A DNA stretch of 64,000 nt from positions 28,413 to 92,412 of the forward strand of contig NZ_SIJB01000013.1 in the NCBI RefSeq assembly GCF_009910845.1, read 5' to 3'. The notes beneath the pieces are model-generated. The model had not been told where the DNA came from. It saw nothing but the letters and a program-made list of their open reading frames with translations, and searched no databases. Positions 1-11,091 of the stretch are shown here, piece after piece. Numbering within the stretch: the first letter of the stretch is position 1; each line of letters starts with the position of its first letter. Made by a program: the position numbers and the translations under genes. The DNA is from Chengkuizengella marina (lineage in GTDB: Bacteria; Bacillota; Bacilli; Paenibacillales; KCTC-33759).

Positions 1-555
1 TTGGAAAATTCTATCACATTCATTATTCCTGTAGTATTTTTTGCCTTTGTTAGTAGTTTGATTATACCCCATCTGTATTTACAAAATGAAATTAAAAAAC
101 GTAATTATAAAGCTTTACGTGAACTTCCAGATGTTTTAGACTTATTAACGGTAAGTTTGGAGGCAGGTTTGGGGTTTGATGCCGCATTAAATAAGATGGT
201 CTCCAAAAAGAAAGGGGTATTGGCAATTGAGTTTAAGCATTGTTTAGAGGAAATACGTTTAGGGAGAACAAGGCGAGAAGCTTTATTGGGAATTAAAGAA
301 AGATTACTCTTGAAAGAAGTAAAAACAATGGTGAGTAATATTCTCCAAGCTGAAAAGTTAGGAGTAGGTATGGTAAAGGTAATGAGGGTTTTATCTCAGG
401 AAGTTCGTCAACAAAGAAAACAAAGAGCGGAAGAACAGGCTATGAAAGCACCCATTAAAATGTTACTCCCTCTTGTGTTTTTTGTGTTTCCATGTTTATT
501 TATCGTCCTGTTAGGTCCTGTTTTAATAGGTTTCATTGAGGTTTTTGGAAAATAG
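1..555 (+). CDS. TadC-like type II secretion F family protein (5' end outside window)
   Basis: Inner-membrane platform protein of a Tad/Flp-type pilus or type II secretion machine. The visible 184 residues start inside a membrane segment (about residues 7-27), continue with the cytoplasmic GSPII_F core (LPDVLDLLTVSLEAGLGFD at about 42-60) and end with a KAPIKMLLPLVFFVFP helix that is typical of TadC C-termini. TadC proteins are usually near 300 residues, so about 100 residues and the true start lie upstream of base 1; the TTG at base 1 is unlikely to be the start. No partner genes follow; the next gene is on the opposite strand. Family is clear, the specific system is not. Confidence 0.8.
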   Translation: MENSITFIIPVVFFAFVSSLIIPHLYLQNEIKKRNYKALRELPDVLDLLTVSLEAGLGFDAALNKMVSKKKGVLAIEFKHCLEEIRLGRTRREALLGIKERLLLKEVKTMVSNILQAEKLGVGMVKVMRVLSQEVRQQRKQRAEEQAMKAPIKMLLPLVFFVFPCLFIVLLGPVLIGFIEVFGK

Positions 556-609
556 AAATATCGTGTGTTTAAAGAGATCATGGATGAGTGTCCATGATCT
601 TTGTATTTT

Positions 610-1479
610 CTAACTATCATCAGGAGGAAGAGTGAGTGAAGTGCAGTTATCTGGAAAGTCAAAAGGAATGACTTGTTCATAAGGTGGTGGAGGTAAATCT
701 GCATGTTTATTTTCTGTATAAGGAACATCAATTGGCTTCCCTGATGAATCCGTTTCACTTGCTAAAATTGGAATGATATGTTCCGCAACTTGTCTCCCTA
801 ATTTTAAGCCCTCATCATTATCAACCGGGAAATGGACAAGTGCATACAAACGTGACACAGCACATTCTTCACCTAATTCATCTAATCTAGCAGCTTCTGC
901 TGGGAAAAAGTACTTAAGCATTGTAGTAACACAACCTGCTACAGCAGCATGTCCAGAAGGATAGGTTGGATGACGAGGTGTACATAATAGAGTAGCAAAA
1001 GTTTGGTCATACTGATCCGGTCTTGCTACTAACCACATAAATTTATAATACCAGGTGATCATAAATGCATCGTTGGCAGCAGCTAATACAGCAGCTTCTA
1101 ATCTTGCAGCATAAGGAGCAGTTACTCCATACGTATCTACTAATATATCCAAAACAGGCAGCCATTGTTTATTAGCTACACCTGTGCCCCAATAAGTTGC
1201 TACTTGTTTTTTAAATTCATCTAAGTGGTTCGCAGTTTCATATACAGCATCTAATTGCGCTCCTCCCCAATCTATAAAATTAGGGTGTTTGACCGTGAAA
1301 TACACGTGTTCTCCAGTTTGTTTAATCTGAAATTTTTGACCACATCGATTGTAAAAATACATAGGCCATGAGCCTGCTAGAGGGTCTTCTGGATTCGTAG
1401 GTGGGCTATCTTCACCTGCGTAAGGAACTTCATTCCACAATAAATAGTTGGGATCAAAGTTATCACAACATTTACTCAT
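610..1479 (-). CDS. Vanadium-dependent haloperoxidase / PAP2 family protein
   Basis: 289 residues carrying the full tripartite signature of the vanadium haloperoxidase/PAP2 phosphatase superfamily: K-x6-RP at 146-154, PSGH at 184-187 and SR-x5-H-xxx-D at 209-220. In the family these residues bind vanadate or phosphate and the PSGH histidine does acid-base catalysis. There is no signal peptide or membrane helix, which favours a soluble haloperoxidase-like enzyme over a membrane lipid phosphatase. ATG follows an AAGGAG site about 8 bases upstream. It is a single gene converging on the TadC-like gene. Sequence alone does not separate haloperoxidase from acid phosphatase activity. Confidence 0.82.
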   Translation of the reverse strand: MSKCCDNFDPNYLLWNEVPYAGEDSPPTNPEDPLAGSWPMYFYNRCGQKFQIKQTGEHVYFTVKHPNFIDWGGAQLDAVYETANHLDEFKKQVATYWGTGVANKQWLPVLDILVDTYGVTAPYAARLEAAVLAAANDAFMITWYYKFMWLVARPDQYDQTFATLLCTPRHPTYPSGHAAVAGCVTTMLKYFFPAEAARLDELGEECAVSRLYALVHFPVDNDEGLKLGRQVAEHIIPILASETDSSGKPIDVPYTENKHADLPPPPYEQVIPFDFPDNCTSLTLPPDDS

Positions 1480-1742
1480 GATTTTTACTCCTTTCTTGTA
1501 AGATGTAATATTTTATTCTAGTAACACTGGATCGGAAATGATGAAAACGTCTGTTTTTTTATAGCAAACACCCATTTTTAATATAAAACTAGATTTATGC
1601 CTATATTCTAATGAAAGAAAGATTCATCTTTTAAGTTAATCGTGCTATATATAACATACATTGTGATATTTTTAAATCAGGTAATAGTTTGAAAGTTATT
1701 GTAAAGTGAATCCGTTCATGGTAAGTTTATATTAAGTTAATA

Positions 1743-1833
1743 AATGCAGGGAGCTTGGAAGACCAGGCTGAGAGGATGGCTGTTCTGCTATCGACTGTTG
1801 AACCTGATCTGGGTAATGCCAGCGTAGGAAAGA
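1743..1833 (+). promoter_or_regulatory. TPP riboswitch (THI element)
   Basis: Contains the conserved CTGAGAGG block (1768-1775) and the highly conserved ACCTGATCTGGGTAATGCC / AGCGTAGGA block (1802-1829) of the thiamine pyrophosphate riboswitch. It lies upstream of thiC and is followed within 30 bases by an intrinsic terminator, so thiamine pyrophosphate most likely stops transcription before thiC. Confidence 0.96.
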
Positions 1834-1857
1834 TGTCTATTCTTGAATGATCTATTC

Positions 1858-1891
1858 ATGACTGCTTATTTCCTTAAGTAGTCATTTTTTA
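1858..1891 (+). terminator. Riboswitch-controlled terminator in the thiC leader
   Basis: An 11-bp stem, ATGACTGCTTA (1858-1868) with TAAGTAGTCAT (1875-1885, one G-U pair), is followed by six T. Its position directly behind the TPP aptamer makes it the likely expression platform. Confidence 0.85.
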
Positions 1892-3997
<2,106 letters not shown>

Positions 3998-4021
3998 AAG
4001 AAATGTCTGAGCAAAAAAATG

Positions 4022-4049
4022 AACCTGATGGATTCCCATCAGGTTTTTT
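4022..4049 (+). terminator. Intrinsic terminator of thiC
   Basis: Perfect 10-bp stem AACCTGATGG / CCATCAGGTT (4022-4031 and 4036-4045) followed by a run of T. Confidence 0.9.
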
Positions 4050-4065
4050 AGTACAAAATTATTTA

Positions 4066-4482
4066 TTAATTAGTAATTTCATTTTCTAATGGTTTTTCAT
4101 AAGTAACATAAGTGCCTGCAATGAAATCATGTACCGAACGTTTATCCTCTCGTAAAGCAACCATGAATATGCTGACTATAAGTGCAATTCCCAATGTTAA
4201 AACATAAACGAATCCAGCAACTAAATGACGAAGCAACATCGTTCCTAATCCAACATTTTCACCATTCATTTTTACAATTCGAATGTTACATATTCTTTTT
4301 CCTATTGTATACCCATACCAAACAACAGGTACAATAATCAAGTATAACACATCAAGAATTTGACTGAGATCTCCAAACCCAATAATATACCCAAAGATGA
4401 ATGTGAAAAAGATTGCTATAAAGATCGAATCTAAAATACTTGCAGCCAATCGAATCCAAAACCCAGCTGGTGATTGAACCAA
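4066..4482 (-). CDS. RDD family membrane protein
   Basis: Small multi-helix membrane protein of about 138 residues. The N-terminal SPAGFWIRLAASILDS block carries the arginine and aspartate that name the RDD family; three hydrophobic segments follow and a polar tail ends the protein. The molecular role of RDD proteins is mostly unknown, although some are linked to ion exchange. The AAAGGAG site fits TTG at 4482 (8-base spacing); GTG at 4491 lies inside that site and is too close. It converges on thiC and shares the intergenic terminator region. Confidence 0.75.
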   Translation of the reverse strand: MVQSPAGFWIRLAASILDSIFIAIFFTFIFGYIIGFGDLSQILDVLYLIIVPVVWYGYTIGKRICNIRIVKMNGENVGLGTMLLRHLVAGFVYVLTLGIALIVSIFMVALREDKRSVHDFIAGTYVTYEKPLENEITN

Positions 4483-4728
4483 AGCCAACACTCCTTTTAC
4501 ATTTATTTAGTTTTTATATCATAGGCATAATTTCACCAAACAAAATTAACCAATTATTGTAAGGCTTTTCATTACCATTAATGTCATCTATCTTCAATTC
4601 ATCTAAGAAAGAGAAAGTTATCATATTATTATGATATTAGATTTTTAATTTAGAATGATTTACTATAAAGTATGAAAAAAGGAAGTAAACAATGAAAAAA
4701 AAATTGAATTTTAAGAGGGAAGAAATCA

Positions 4729-4923
4729 ATGTTTAAAGAAAAGCAAATATTATCCAAAGAGAATGATTTTGATGAAGCGATTGTAAATAAGCTAAGGGTT
4801 ATCGTTAGACAATATGGTGTTACTGTGGATTACGGTGGGGAAATTACGAATCACGATGATGAATATGTCAAAATACAAGAGAAATATTTCAAAAAAAATA
4901 CCTGTGAGTTTTTAGTTCGTTAA
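4729..4923 (+). CDS. Small hypothetical protein, 64 residues
   Basis: I do not recognise this protein. It has 64 residues, is charged, has no membrane helix or signal peptide, and looks like a small soluble alpha/beta protein. Support for being real: a GAGGGAAG ribosome binding site a few bases before ATG, and an intrinsic terminator whose stem overlaps its stop codon. It is monocistronic. No function is proposed. Confidence 0.6.
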   Translation: MFKEKQILSKENDFDEAIVNKLRVIVRQYGVTVDYGGEITNHDDEYVKIQEKYFKKNTCEFLVR

Positions 4924-4940
4924 AACTCATAGGTGTTTTT
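4900..4940 (+). terminator. Terminator overlapping the end of the 64-residue gene
   Basis: 13-bp stem ACCTGTGAGTTTT / AAAACTCATAGGT (4900-4912 and 4922-4934, one G-U pair) followed by TTTTT. The stop codon lies in the loop. Confidence 0.8.
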
Positions 4941-4989
4941 ATTATTTTTGTCTATGAAGAGTAAACAAATTAAGTGTTTAAAACTGATT

Positions 4990-6183
4990 TTATCTTTTTC
5001 GCGTAATTAATGTTTTTTGCACCCATAACATATTAAAAGTCAGCAAAACACTTGACATAATGAATAATCCAGGTATGGTGATGAACCCTGATATAAATCC
5101 TCCAGTAATCGGCCCTAACATATTACCTAGAGCTAACGCACTTGTATTAAATCCATAAGCACGACTTTCCATCCCTTCAGGTATAAACTTTCTAAGTAAG
5201 GAGTTTACAGATGGAAGCAAGCCACCTATAAATATTCCCATAAAAAACCGGAGTATGAGAAGCTGCCAAACGTTATTTACAAATGCTTGTGGGAATGAAG
5301 TTAAGGCAGCACCCAAAAGGGCAATGAATAGTATCTTTTCTGAGCCAATACGATCACTTAGTTTTCCTAATAAAGGAGATGCTATCATATTTGAAAATCC
5401 TGTTATGGAACTGACCAATCCTACGTAAAATGCTAACCACTCAGAATTCCCATGCATCCCTTGCACAAATATAGCCATTAAAGGCATTACACTCAGTAAT
5501 GAAAATTGGATAATAAAAGTAACTGAAAATAACGCAGGGATTTGCGGTACTTTTCTTAAATCTTGAAATCCTTGCAATACAGAAATATTCGGTGTTTTAG
5601 CTGCTTTTTTCTTATCAAATTTTTCTTTAACTAAAAAGAGAACTAACAAAGAAGCAATGCAAAGTAATCCCCCTGTAATAAAAAAGATAGTTTGAAAGGG
5701 AACGAAATTTGCTAATAAGCCACCAATAAAAGGTCCAAGTATTGTACCTGCTACAGCTCCAGATTGCATTATTCCCATTGCAAAACCAATATGTTCACGT
5801 GGTGTATTTGTGGATACCAAAGACGTTGAAGCGGGGATATACCCTGAGATAGTTCCATTTAATAAACGTAAAATTAATAATTGCCATGTATTTGTTGCAA
5901 AACCCATTAGTGCAACTACAATAGACATTCCAAAACCTGACCGGAGGATCATGATTTTTCTACCGTATCGGTCTCCTAATTTCCCCCATAAAGGCTGAAA
6001 TAAAAATGCAGTTAAAAAATTTCCTGCAAAAACAATACTCGTCCAGATGGCAACCTCATCTGGATCAGTAATTCCCAATTCTTGTATATATGAAGGTAAA
6101 AACGGTATGATCATACTCATGCCTGATGTTGCCATAAATTGACCAAACCACAACACAATAAGATTAGTTTTCCAACGAGGCAA
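4990..6183 (-). CDS. MFS multidrug efflux transporter (DHA1 type)
   Basis: 397-residue, 12-helix proton antiporter of the major facilitator superfamily. Motif A (GKLGDRYGRK) is in the loop between helices 2 and 3, a second copy (GKLSDRIGSEK) is in the other half, and the antiporter motif C appears as GAVAGTILGPFIGG in helix 5. These mark a drug:H+ antiporter of the DHA1 group, similar to MdtG-type pumps. Start is TTG at 6183 behind AGAAGGA. Substrate cannot be read from the sequence. No linked regulator; the neighbours are unrelated. Confidence 0.85.
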   Translation of the reverse strand: MPRWKTNLIVLWFGQFMATSGMSMIIPFLPSYIQELGITDPDEVAIWTSIVFAGNFLTAFLFQPLWGKLGDRYGRKIMILRSGFGMSIVVALMGFATNTWQLLILRLLNGTISGYIPASTSLVSTNTPREHIGFAMGIMQSGAVAGTILGPFIGGLLANFVPFQTIFFITGGLLCIASLLVLFLVKEKFDKKKAAKTPNISVLQGFQDLRKVPQIPALFSVTFIIQFSLLSVMPLMAIFVQGMHGNSEWLAFYVGLVSSITGFSNMIASPLLGKLSDRIGSEKILFIALLGAALTSFPQAFVNNVWQLLILRFFMGIFIGGLLPSVNSLLRKFIPEGMESRAYGFNTSALALGNMLGPITGGFISGFITIPGLFIMSSVLLTFNMLWVQKTLITRKR

Positions 6184-6344
6184 AATAGGTTCCTTCTTTC
6201 AAAATGAAAATTGTAATATGATGATTGACTTACTAAGACATTGTTGAACTTCACATTTGTTGGTTTTTATTATGTATACTTGTATTCATTATGGTTACAT
6301 TAAATTTGTATTACCTAAACACATAAATCAAGGAGATGACCAAT

Positions 6345-6905
6345 ATGCCTTTCGGTGCTCATGAAACGATGGAAGTTCATGAAATACTAAATGGAAGTAT
6401 TAATATGATGAATCATTTTTCTCTGTATGCTGCTCAGTGTCAAGACCCTAATTTACGCCAAATGATAAACAATCATATGCAGTCAGCGATTCAAAGTTAT
6501 GATCAATTAGTTGCGTATACACATGACTATAATGCAGCAAACAGATCAATGCAACCATATTCACAACCAAACATCCAACCTCAGCAAATACGATATGGTT
6601 TACATCAACCTCAAGCTCAGGTTCCACAAACTCAAGGACAACTCAATGATCAGCAAATCATTGCAGGAATGTTATGCCTTCACAAAGGTTCGGCAAAAAA
6701 TCATATTGCTGCATCCCTTGAATGTGCTGATCCTAACGTAAGGCAAATGTTGATTAATGGTGCACAAAACTGTGCTAATCAAGCATATGAAGTGTTTTTA
6801 TTTATGAATCAACAAGGAGACTATCAAGTTCCTACTATGGAAGATCATACTGCCAAAACTTATCTACATAGTTATCAACCTGTACAACAAAATATTCATC
6901 AATAA
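6345..6905 (+). CDS. CotF-like spore coat protein
   Basis: 186 residues with two copies of the ferritin-like helical coat F domain: the first at about 8-55 (MEVHEILNGSINMMNHFSLY, then DPNLRQMINNHM) and the second at about 105-155 (DQQIIAGMLCLHKGSAKNH, then DPNVRQMLINGA). A Gln/Pro-rich linker joins them and a flexible Gln-rich tail ends the protein, a layout common in coat proteins. Coat F proteins are made in the mother cell and assembled on the spore surface. ATG at 6345 is chosen because AAGGAG abuts the upstream ATG at 6336. Single gene; no sporulation promoter could be assigned with confidence. Confidence 0.8.
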   Translation: MPFGAHETMEVHEILNGSINMMNHFSLYAAQCQDPNLRQMINNHMQSAIQSYDQLVAYTHDYNAANRSMQPYSQPNIQPQQIRYGLHQPQAQVPQTQGQLNDQQIIAGMLCLHKGSAKNHIAASLECADPNVRQMLINGAQNCANQAYEVFLFMNQQGDYQVPTMEDHTAKTYLHSYQPVQQNIHQ

Positions 6906-7066
6906 TGAATTGAAAAAAAGGGCATTTTCTAAAACGAATTGAAAGTGCCCAACTCCTACTTCAAATCTACTTATAAACGTTAATATTGTGTATAATATGA
7001 TTTATATATTTCTAATATTATTTGGATTTATTCAATATGGAGTAGGTTAGGAGAACTGAATCATTC

Positions 7067-7870
7067 ATGACGGAGTGGATCATAGGTTTTTTAGGAAGTT
7101 TCATAATCGCTGGATTAGCGTTTTGGAAAAAATCATTGTCTTTATCAGGTGCTGTAATGGCTATCTGTATAGGTACTTTAATGTATGCCCTGGTTAGTTT
7201 AGCTTGGTATGGTACACTGATTGCCTTTTTTATTTCTTCCTCTCTTCTTACAAAATGGAAACAGAATAGAAAAAAAATGATAGAACATAGTTATGAAAAA
7301 ACAGGAACTAGAGATGCAGGCCAAGTGTGGGCAAATGGCGGACTAGCACTCTTATTGGCTATGGCTTTTTATGTTTGGCAGCAACCTATGATTTGGTGGG
7401 CTTTTATTGGTATATTGGCAACTGTGAATGCAGATACTTGGGCAACAGAAATCGGCAGCTTAAGCAAAAAACCACCTAGATCTATTGTTTCTTTTAAAAC
7501 TGTGACTACTGGATCTTCAGGAGGGGTTTCAAATTTGGGTTTGATATCAAGTATACTTGGGGGAGGGTTTATTGGAATTGTTGCTTGGTTCTTATCTAAA
7601 GAAAATGATTTGGAAATGCTGTGTTTTTATTTAATTATTGGTACAGTTAGTGGTTTTATAGGTGCTTTGACAGATTCGTTTATAGGAGCAAAATGGCAAG
7701 TTATGTATGATTGTAAACATTGTGGAAAAGAAGTTGAAAGTTCCAAGCATTGTTTACACCCTGCTCGTATGAAAAGAGGTTGGAGATGGATGAATAATGA
7801 TAGAGTGAATATGATTAGTTCTATCGTTGGTGGTTTGATTGCTATATTAATAGGAACTTTATGGATGTAA
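7067..7870 (+). CDS. DUF92 family integral membrane protein
   Basis: 267 residues with six or seven hydrophobic segments and the conserved DUF92 blocks: NADTWATEIG (about 124-133), a Lys/Pro/Ser-rich loop followed by TGSSGGVSNLG, and GALTDSFIGAKWQ. DUF92 relatives include the plant/cyanobacterial phytyl-phosphate kinase VTE6 and distant CDP-alcohol or polyprenyl-lipid kinases, so an isoprenoid or lipid phosphate substrate is possible. That is inference from distant relatives. A Cys-rich stretch (CKHCGKEVESSKHC) near residue 218 could bind metal. AGGAG is 13 bases before ATG, slightly long. Confidence 0.78.
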   Translation: MTEWIIGFLGSFIIAGLAFWKKSLSLSGAVMAICIGTLMYALVSLAWYGTLIAFFISSSLLTKWKQNRKKMIEHSYEKTGTRDAGQVWANGGLALLLAMAFYVWQQPMIWWAFIGILATVNADTWATEIGSLSKKPPRSIVSFKTVTTGSSGGVSNLGLISSILGGGFIGIVAWFLSKENDLEMLCFYLIIGTVSGFIGALTDSFIGAKWQVMYDCKHCGKEVESSKHCLHPARMKRGWRWMNNDRVNMISSIVGGLIAILIGTLWM

Positions 7871-7943
7871 TCTCTGAAAGTTTTATTTTCAATTGTACAA
7901 AATTTTGGTAAACTAAGAATATAAATATATGGAAGTGATAGAA

Positions 7944-9011
7944 ATGAATGCGGAAACATTAGAACTATTTAAAACATTAACTGAAATGACAGCTGCACCT
8001 GGTTTTGAAAAAGAGATTAGAACTTATGTTAGATCAGAGTTAGAAAAATATACAAATGAAGTCATTCAAGACCACTTAGGTAGTATTTTTGGTGTTGTTC
8101 GAGGGAATGAAAACGGTCCAAGAGTAATGGTGGCCGGTCATTTAGATGAAGTTGGTTTTATGGTTACAAAAATAACAGATAATGGTATGATTCGATTTCA
8201 ACCACTAGGTGGTTGGTGGAGTCAAGTACTATTAGCTCAGCGAGTACAAATCATAACAAAAAATGGCCCTGTGATCGGAGTCATTGGTTCAACACCCCCA
8301 CATTTGTTAAATGAAATACAGCGTAAAAAACCTGCAGATATAAATCAAATGTTTATAGATGTAGGAGCAGATGATCGACAAGATGCTGAAAACATGGGTA
8401 TTCTTCCAGGACTGCAAATTGTTCCGATTTGCCCTTTCACTGTACTTTCAAATCCAAAAAAGATCTTAGCTAAAGCTTGGGATAATCGTTATGGTGTTGG
8501 CTTAGCAATAGAGCTTCTAAAAGAAGTACATAACGAACAACTTCCAAATATTTTGTTTACAGGAGCGACTGTACAAGAAGAAGTGGGATTAAGAGGTGCA
8601 GTGACAGCATCTAATTTGGTAAAACCTGATATTTTCTACGCTTTGGATGCAAGTCCAGCAAATGATACTACTGGTGATAAAAGTGAGTTTGGTCAACTTG
8701 GTAAAGGTACATTACTTCGTATTCTAGATAGATCAATGGTAACTCACCAAGGATTAAAGGAATTCGTACTAGATACTGCAGAGTCTAATCAAATTCCATA
8801 TCAATATTTTATATCTGCTGGAGGAACAGATGCAGGTAATGTACATTTAAATGGAATTGGGGTTCCATCAGCTGTTATTGGTGTTTGTTCTAGGTATATT
8901 CATACTTCCTCTTCCATCTTACATGTGGATGATTATGAAGCTGCCAAGGAGTTACTAGTAAAGTTAGTGAAAACAACAAATCAATCAACTTTTGAAGAAA
9001 TTATTAAATAG
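7944..9011 (+). CDS. M42 family metallo-aminopeptidase
   Basis: Cytosolic zinc or cobalt aminopeptidase of the M42 family (YtoP/YsdC/FrvX group), which assembles as a large tetrahedral particle. Metal and catalytic residues are visible: GHLDEVGF with metal-binding His and catalytic Asp, KAWDNRYG with bridging Asp, QEEVGLRGA with catalytic Glu and metal Glu, ALDAS with metal Asp, and the terminal [12 protein letters not shown] histidine. Length 355 matches the family. ATG at 7944 is preferred to 7929 because GGAAGTGA lies 5-6 bases upstream. The gene follows the DUF92 gene by about 70 bases without a terminator, so they may be co-transcribed. Confidence 0.93.
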   Translation: MNAETLELFKTLTEMTAAPGFEKEIRTYVRSELEKYTNEVIQDHLGSIFGVVRGNENGPRVMVAGHLDEVGFMVTKITDNGMIRFQPLGGWWSQVLLAQRVQIITKNGPVIGVIGSTPPHLLNEIQRKKPADINQMFIDVGADDRQDAENMGILPGLQIVPICPFTVLSNPKKILAKAWDNRYGVGLAIELLKEVHNEQLPNILFTGATVQEEVGLRGAVTASNLVKPDIFYALDASPANDTTGDKSEFGQLGKGTLLRILDRSMVTHQGLKEFVLDTAESNQIPYQYFISAGGTDAGNVHLNGIGVPSAVIGVCSRYIHTSSSILHVDDYEAAKELLVKLVKTTNQSTFEEIIK

Positions 9012-9182
9012 AATCACTGTTGTTCACAGTTGTAATTTCATTCTTTTATTATCTAAATTATTGACAATGAAATATTAAACACTTCCCATTTCGAGCGAAC
9101 TCATAAAAGCTAATTCAATTGATTAGTTGGATTCAGTTTAATAACCCCAGTTTATCGGTTTTATATTATAAGGAGGGATCTA

Positions 9183-9770
9183 ATGTATCAATTAAAGGAA
9201 AAGGAAATGATATTTGTTTTCACAGGCCCAGATGGATCAGGAAGAAAAACTGTGGCAGATATGGTTGGTACAACTTTGGGGATTAAAAAAGTGATCTCCT
9301 ATACCTCAAGATCGAAACGTCCAAGCGAAGTAAATGGTCAAGATTATCATTTTATTTCACGGGAGCAATTTGAAGAAGGCATCAATAATAAAGAATTTGT
9401 GGAAGTTACTGAAATTGATGGGAATTTTTATGGCATCAAAGGGTTTGATATTGAACAGGAGTTTAAAAACAATGATTTTATTTATTTGATATTAAACTCA
9501 GATGGTGCTAGAACTTTAAAAAAGTTATTTGGTGAAAAGGTAAGCCGTATATTTATTTATGTAGATCGCGATGTGATTATCGAACGTCAGAAAGCTTTAG
9601 GTGTGAGCCAAGAAATTGTAGATTTTCATTTTAAACATTACGATGAAGATATGTCATACAAAGATGAATGCAAATATGCATTTGAAAATACCGATCTAGC
9701 TCATACCGTGTTCGCAGTAACAGAAGTATTAGAAGGGTATATGGATCGTCAATTAGAAGAGAAAGATTGA
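9183..9770 (+). CDS. Guanylate-kinase-like protein with altered P-loop
   Basis: 195 residues with the guanylate kinase fold: a P-loop at about 14-23 and a GMP-binding segment SYTSRSKRPSEVNGQDYHF at about 38-57 that keeps the Arg, Glu and Tyr residues of the nucleotide site. The P-loop reads GPDGSGRKT where active enzymes have GPSGxGKGT, so the catalytic Walker lysine is replaced by arginine. The protein is therefore more likely a paralogue or pseudo-kinase than the housekeeping Gmk. ATG follows AAGGAGG. It is monocistronic with a clear terminator. Confidence 0.72.
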   Translation: MYQLKEKEMIFVFTGPDGSGRKTVADMVGTTLGIKKVISYTSRSKRPSEVNGQDYHFISREQFEEGINNKEFVEVTEIDGNFYGIKGFDIEQEFKNNDFIYLILNSDGARTLKKLFGEKVSRIFIYVDRDVIIERQKALGVSQEIVDFHFKHYDEDMSYKDECKYAFENTDLAHTVFAVTEVLEGYMDRQLEEKD

Positions 9771-9789
9771 TATAGGAAGAAAAATATGA

Positions 9790-9818
9790 AACTCGCCATT
9801 TTCTAATGGTGAGTTTTA
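9790..9818 (+). terminator. Terminator of the guanylate-kinase-like gene
   Basis: 11-bp stem AACTCGCCATT / AATGGTGAGTT (9790-9800 and 9805-9815) with TTTTATT. Confidence 0.85.
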
Positions 9819-9986
9819 TTATCTAGAAAAATAAATCTCTGTAATAATAAATTATTTAATACATAATTCGCAGTATTTGTGTGTGACAAACTTCATAGCA
9901 TAAGCTCTTTTTTTAAAGTAGTATTTATCATACTAGTTTAAATTTTATAATGAGTTCTTTTTGTGAAAATGAAGAGGAGTTGTTTT

Positions 9987-11078
9987 ATGAGTTTTTATGA
10001 AACTTACAAGAAATTAAAAAATGTATCGATTCAAGATATTTTTTCAACTATAACATCTGTGGAAATAAAAAAGATTTTACAAAAGAAGAAGCTTAATGAA
10101 TTTGATTTCATAGTTTTATTGTCACCAGCTGCTGTGCCTTATTTAGATATTATGGCACAAAAAGCACATGAAAACACGGTTCAACAATTTTATAAAAAAA
10201 TCGAGCTGTATGCTCCCATTTATATATCTGATTTTTGCGTGAATCAATGTGAATACTGTAGTTTTAGTATTACTCAAACATTTAAAAGAAAGAAACTATC
10301 CTTATCTGAAATCCAAGCTGAAGCAAATGTTTTAAAGGAATTAGGCTTTAACCATCTACTTATTTTAACAGGGGAATCTAAAACTCATGTTCCCATTTCT
10401 TTCTTAAAACAAGTCATTAAAATGTTAAAAAAACAATTTGATTCTGTTTCTATAGAAATACAACCTATGGATACTACTGAGTACGGGGACTTAGTTGCAA
10501 GTGGAACAGATGGGGTTACGGTATATCAAGAAGTGTATAATGAAGAAACGTATAAAAAAGTTCATGTTAAAGGTCCTAAAAGAAATTATCAATATAGAAT
10601 CGATACCCCTGAAAGAGCATGCAAAGCTGGCATGGTCAAAGTGAATATGGGTGTTTTGTTAGGATTAGCAGACTGGAGAAAAGAAGCCTATTATTTAGCG
10701 ATGCATGTAAACTACTTGCAAGAAAAATATCCTAACACGCAGATTGGGTTATCTTTTCCTAGAATAAGACCTAATTTAGGAGAATTTGAACCTGTGGTGA
10801 ATGTAACGGATCAACATCTCATTCAAATGATGTTGGCTATACGTTTATTTTTACCTGATTGCAATATGAATTTATCAACACGAGAAAGTCCAACTTTAAG
10901 AGATGAAATTTTACCATATGGTGTTACCAACATGTCAGCTGCCTCTTGCACTGCAGTTGGTGGATATGTTAGTCAAAGTCAGACAAAGACCGTAAATCAT
11001 CAGTTTGATATCTCTGATGTACGTAGTGTTGAAGAGATTGTAACTATGTTAAAACACAAAGGCTATCAACCTATATAA
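9987..11078 (+). CDS. thiH: 2-iminoacetate synthase ThiH (radical SAM)
   Basis: Cleaves tyrosine to p-cresol and 2-iminoacetate, the glycine-derived unit of the thiazole ring of thiamine. The radical SAM cluster motif CVNQCEYC (CxxxCxxC) is near residue 79, and the family blocks LLILTGES, DGVTVYQEVYNEETY, SFPRIRPNLGEFEP and LSTRESPTLRDEI are all present. Length 363 suits ThiH. ATG at 9987 lies behind GAGGAG; the upstream ATG at 9963 lacks a site. ThiH is the oxygen-sensitive alternative to ThiO, so its presence suggests some anaerobic growth. No thiS, thiG or thiF is nearby; instead a second radical SAM gene follows 13 bases later. Confidence 0.9.
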   Translation: MSFYETYKKLKNVSIQDIFSTITSVEIKKILQKKKLNEFDFIVLLSPAAVPYLDIMAQKAHENTVQQFYKKIELYAPIYISDFCVNQCEYCSFSITQTFKRKKLSLSEIQAEANVLKELGFNHLLILTGESKTHVPISFLKQVIKMLKKQFDSVSIEIQPMDTTEYGDLVASGTDGVTVYQEVYNEETYKKVHVKGPKRNYQYRIDTPERACKAGMVKVNMGVLLGLADWRKEAYYLAMHVNYLQEKYPNTQIGLSFPRIRPNLGEFEPVVNVTDQHLIQMMLAIRLFLPDCNMNLSTRESPTLRDEILPYGVTNMSAASCTAVGGYVSQSQTKTVNHQFDISDVRSVEEIVTMLKHKGYQPI

Positions 11079-11091
11079 GGGGGTAAGAAAC

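Noticed and set aside
408..758. 116-codon minus-strand frame over the TadC-like gene end
   Set aside because: Shadow of the TadC-like gene and the haloperoxidase gene in another frame; no start site.
6920..6950. Hairpin GGGCATTTTC / GAAAGTGCCC after the coat gene
   Set aside because: The A run is on its 5' side and no T run follows, so it would terminate only minus-strand transcription, where no gene exists. Not called as the coat-gene terminator.
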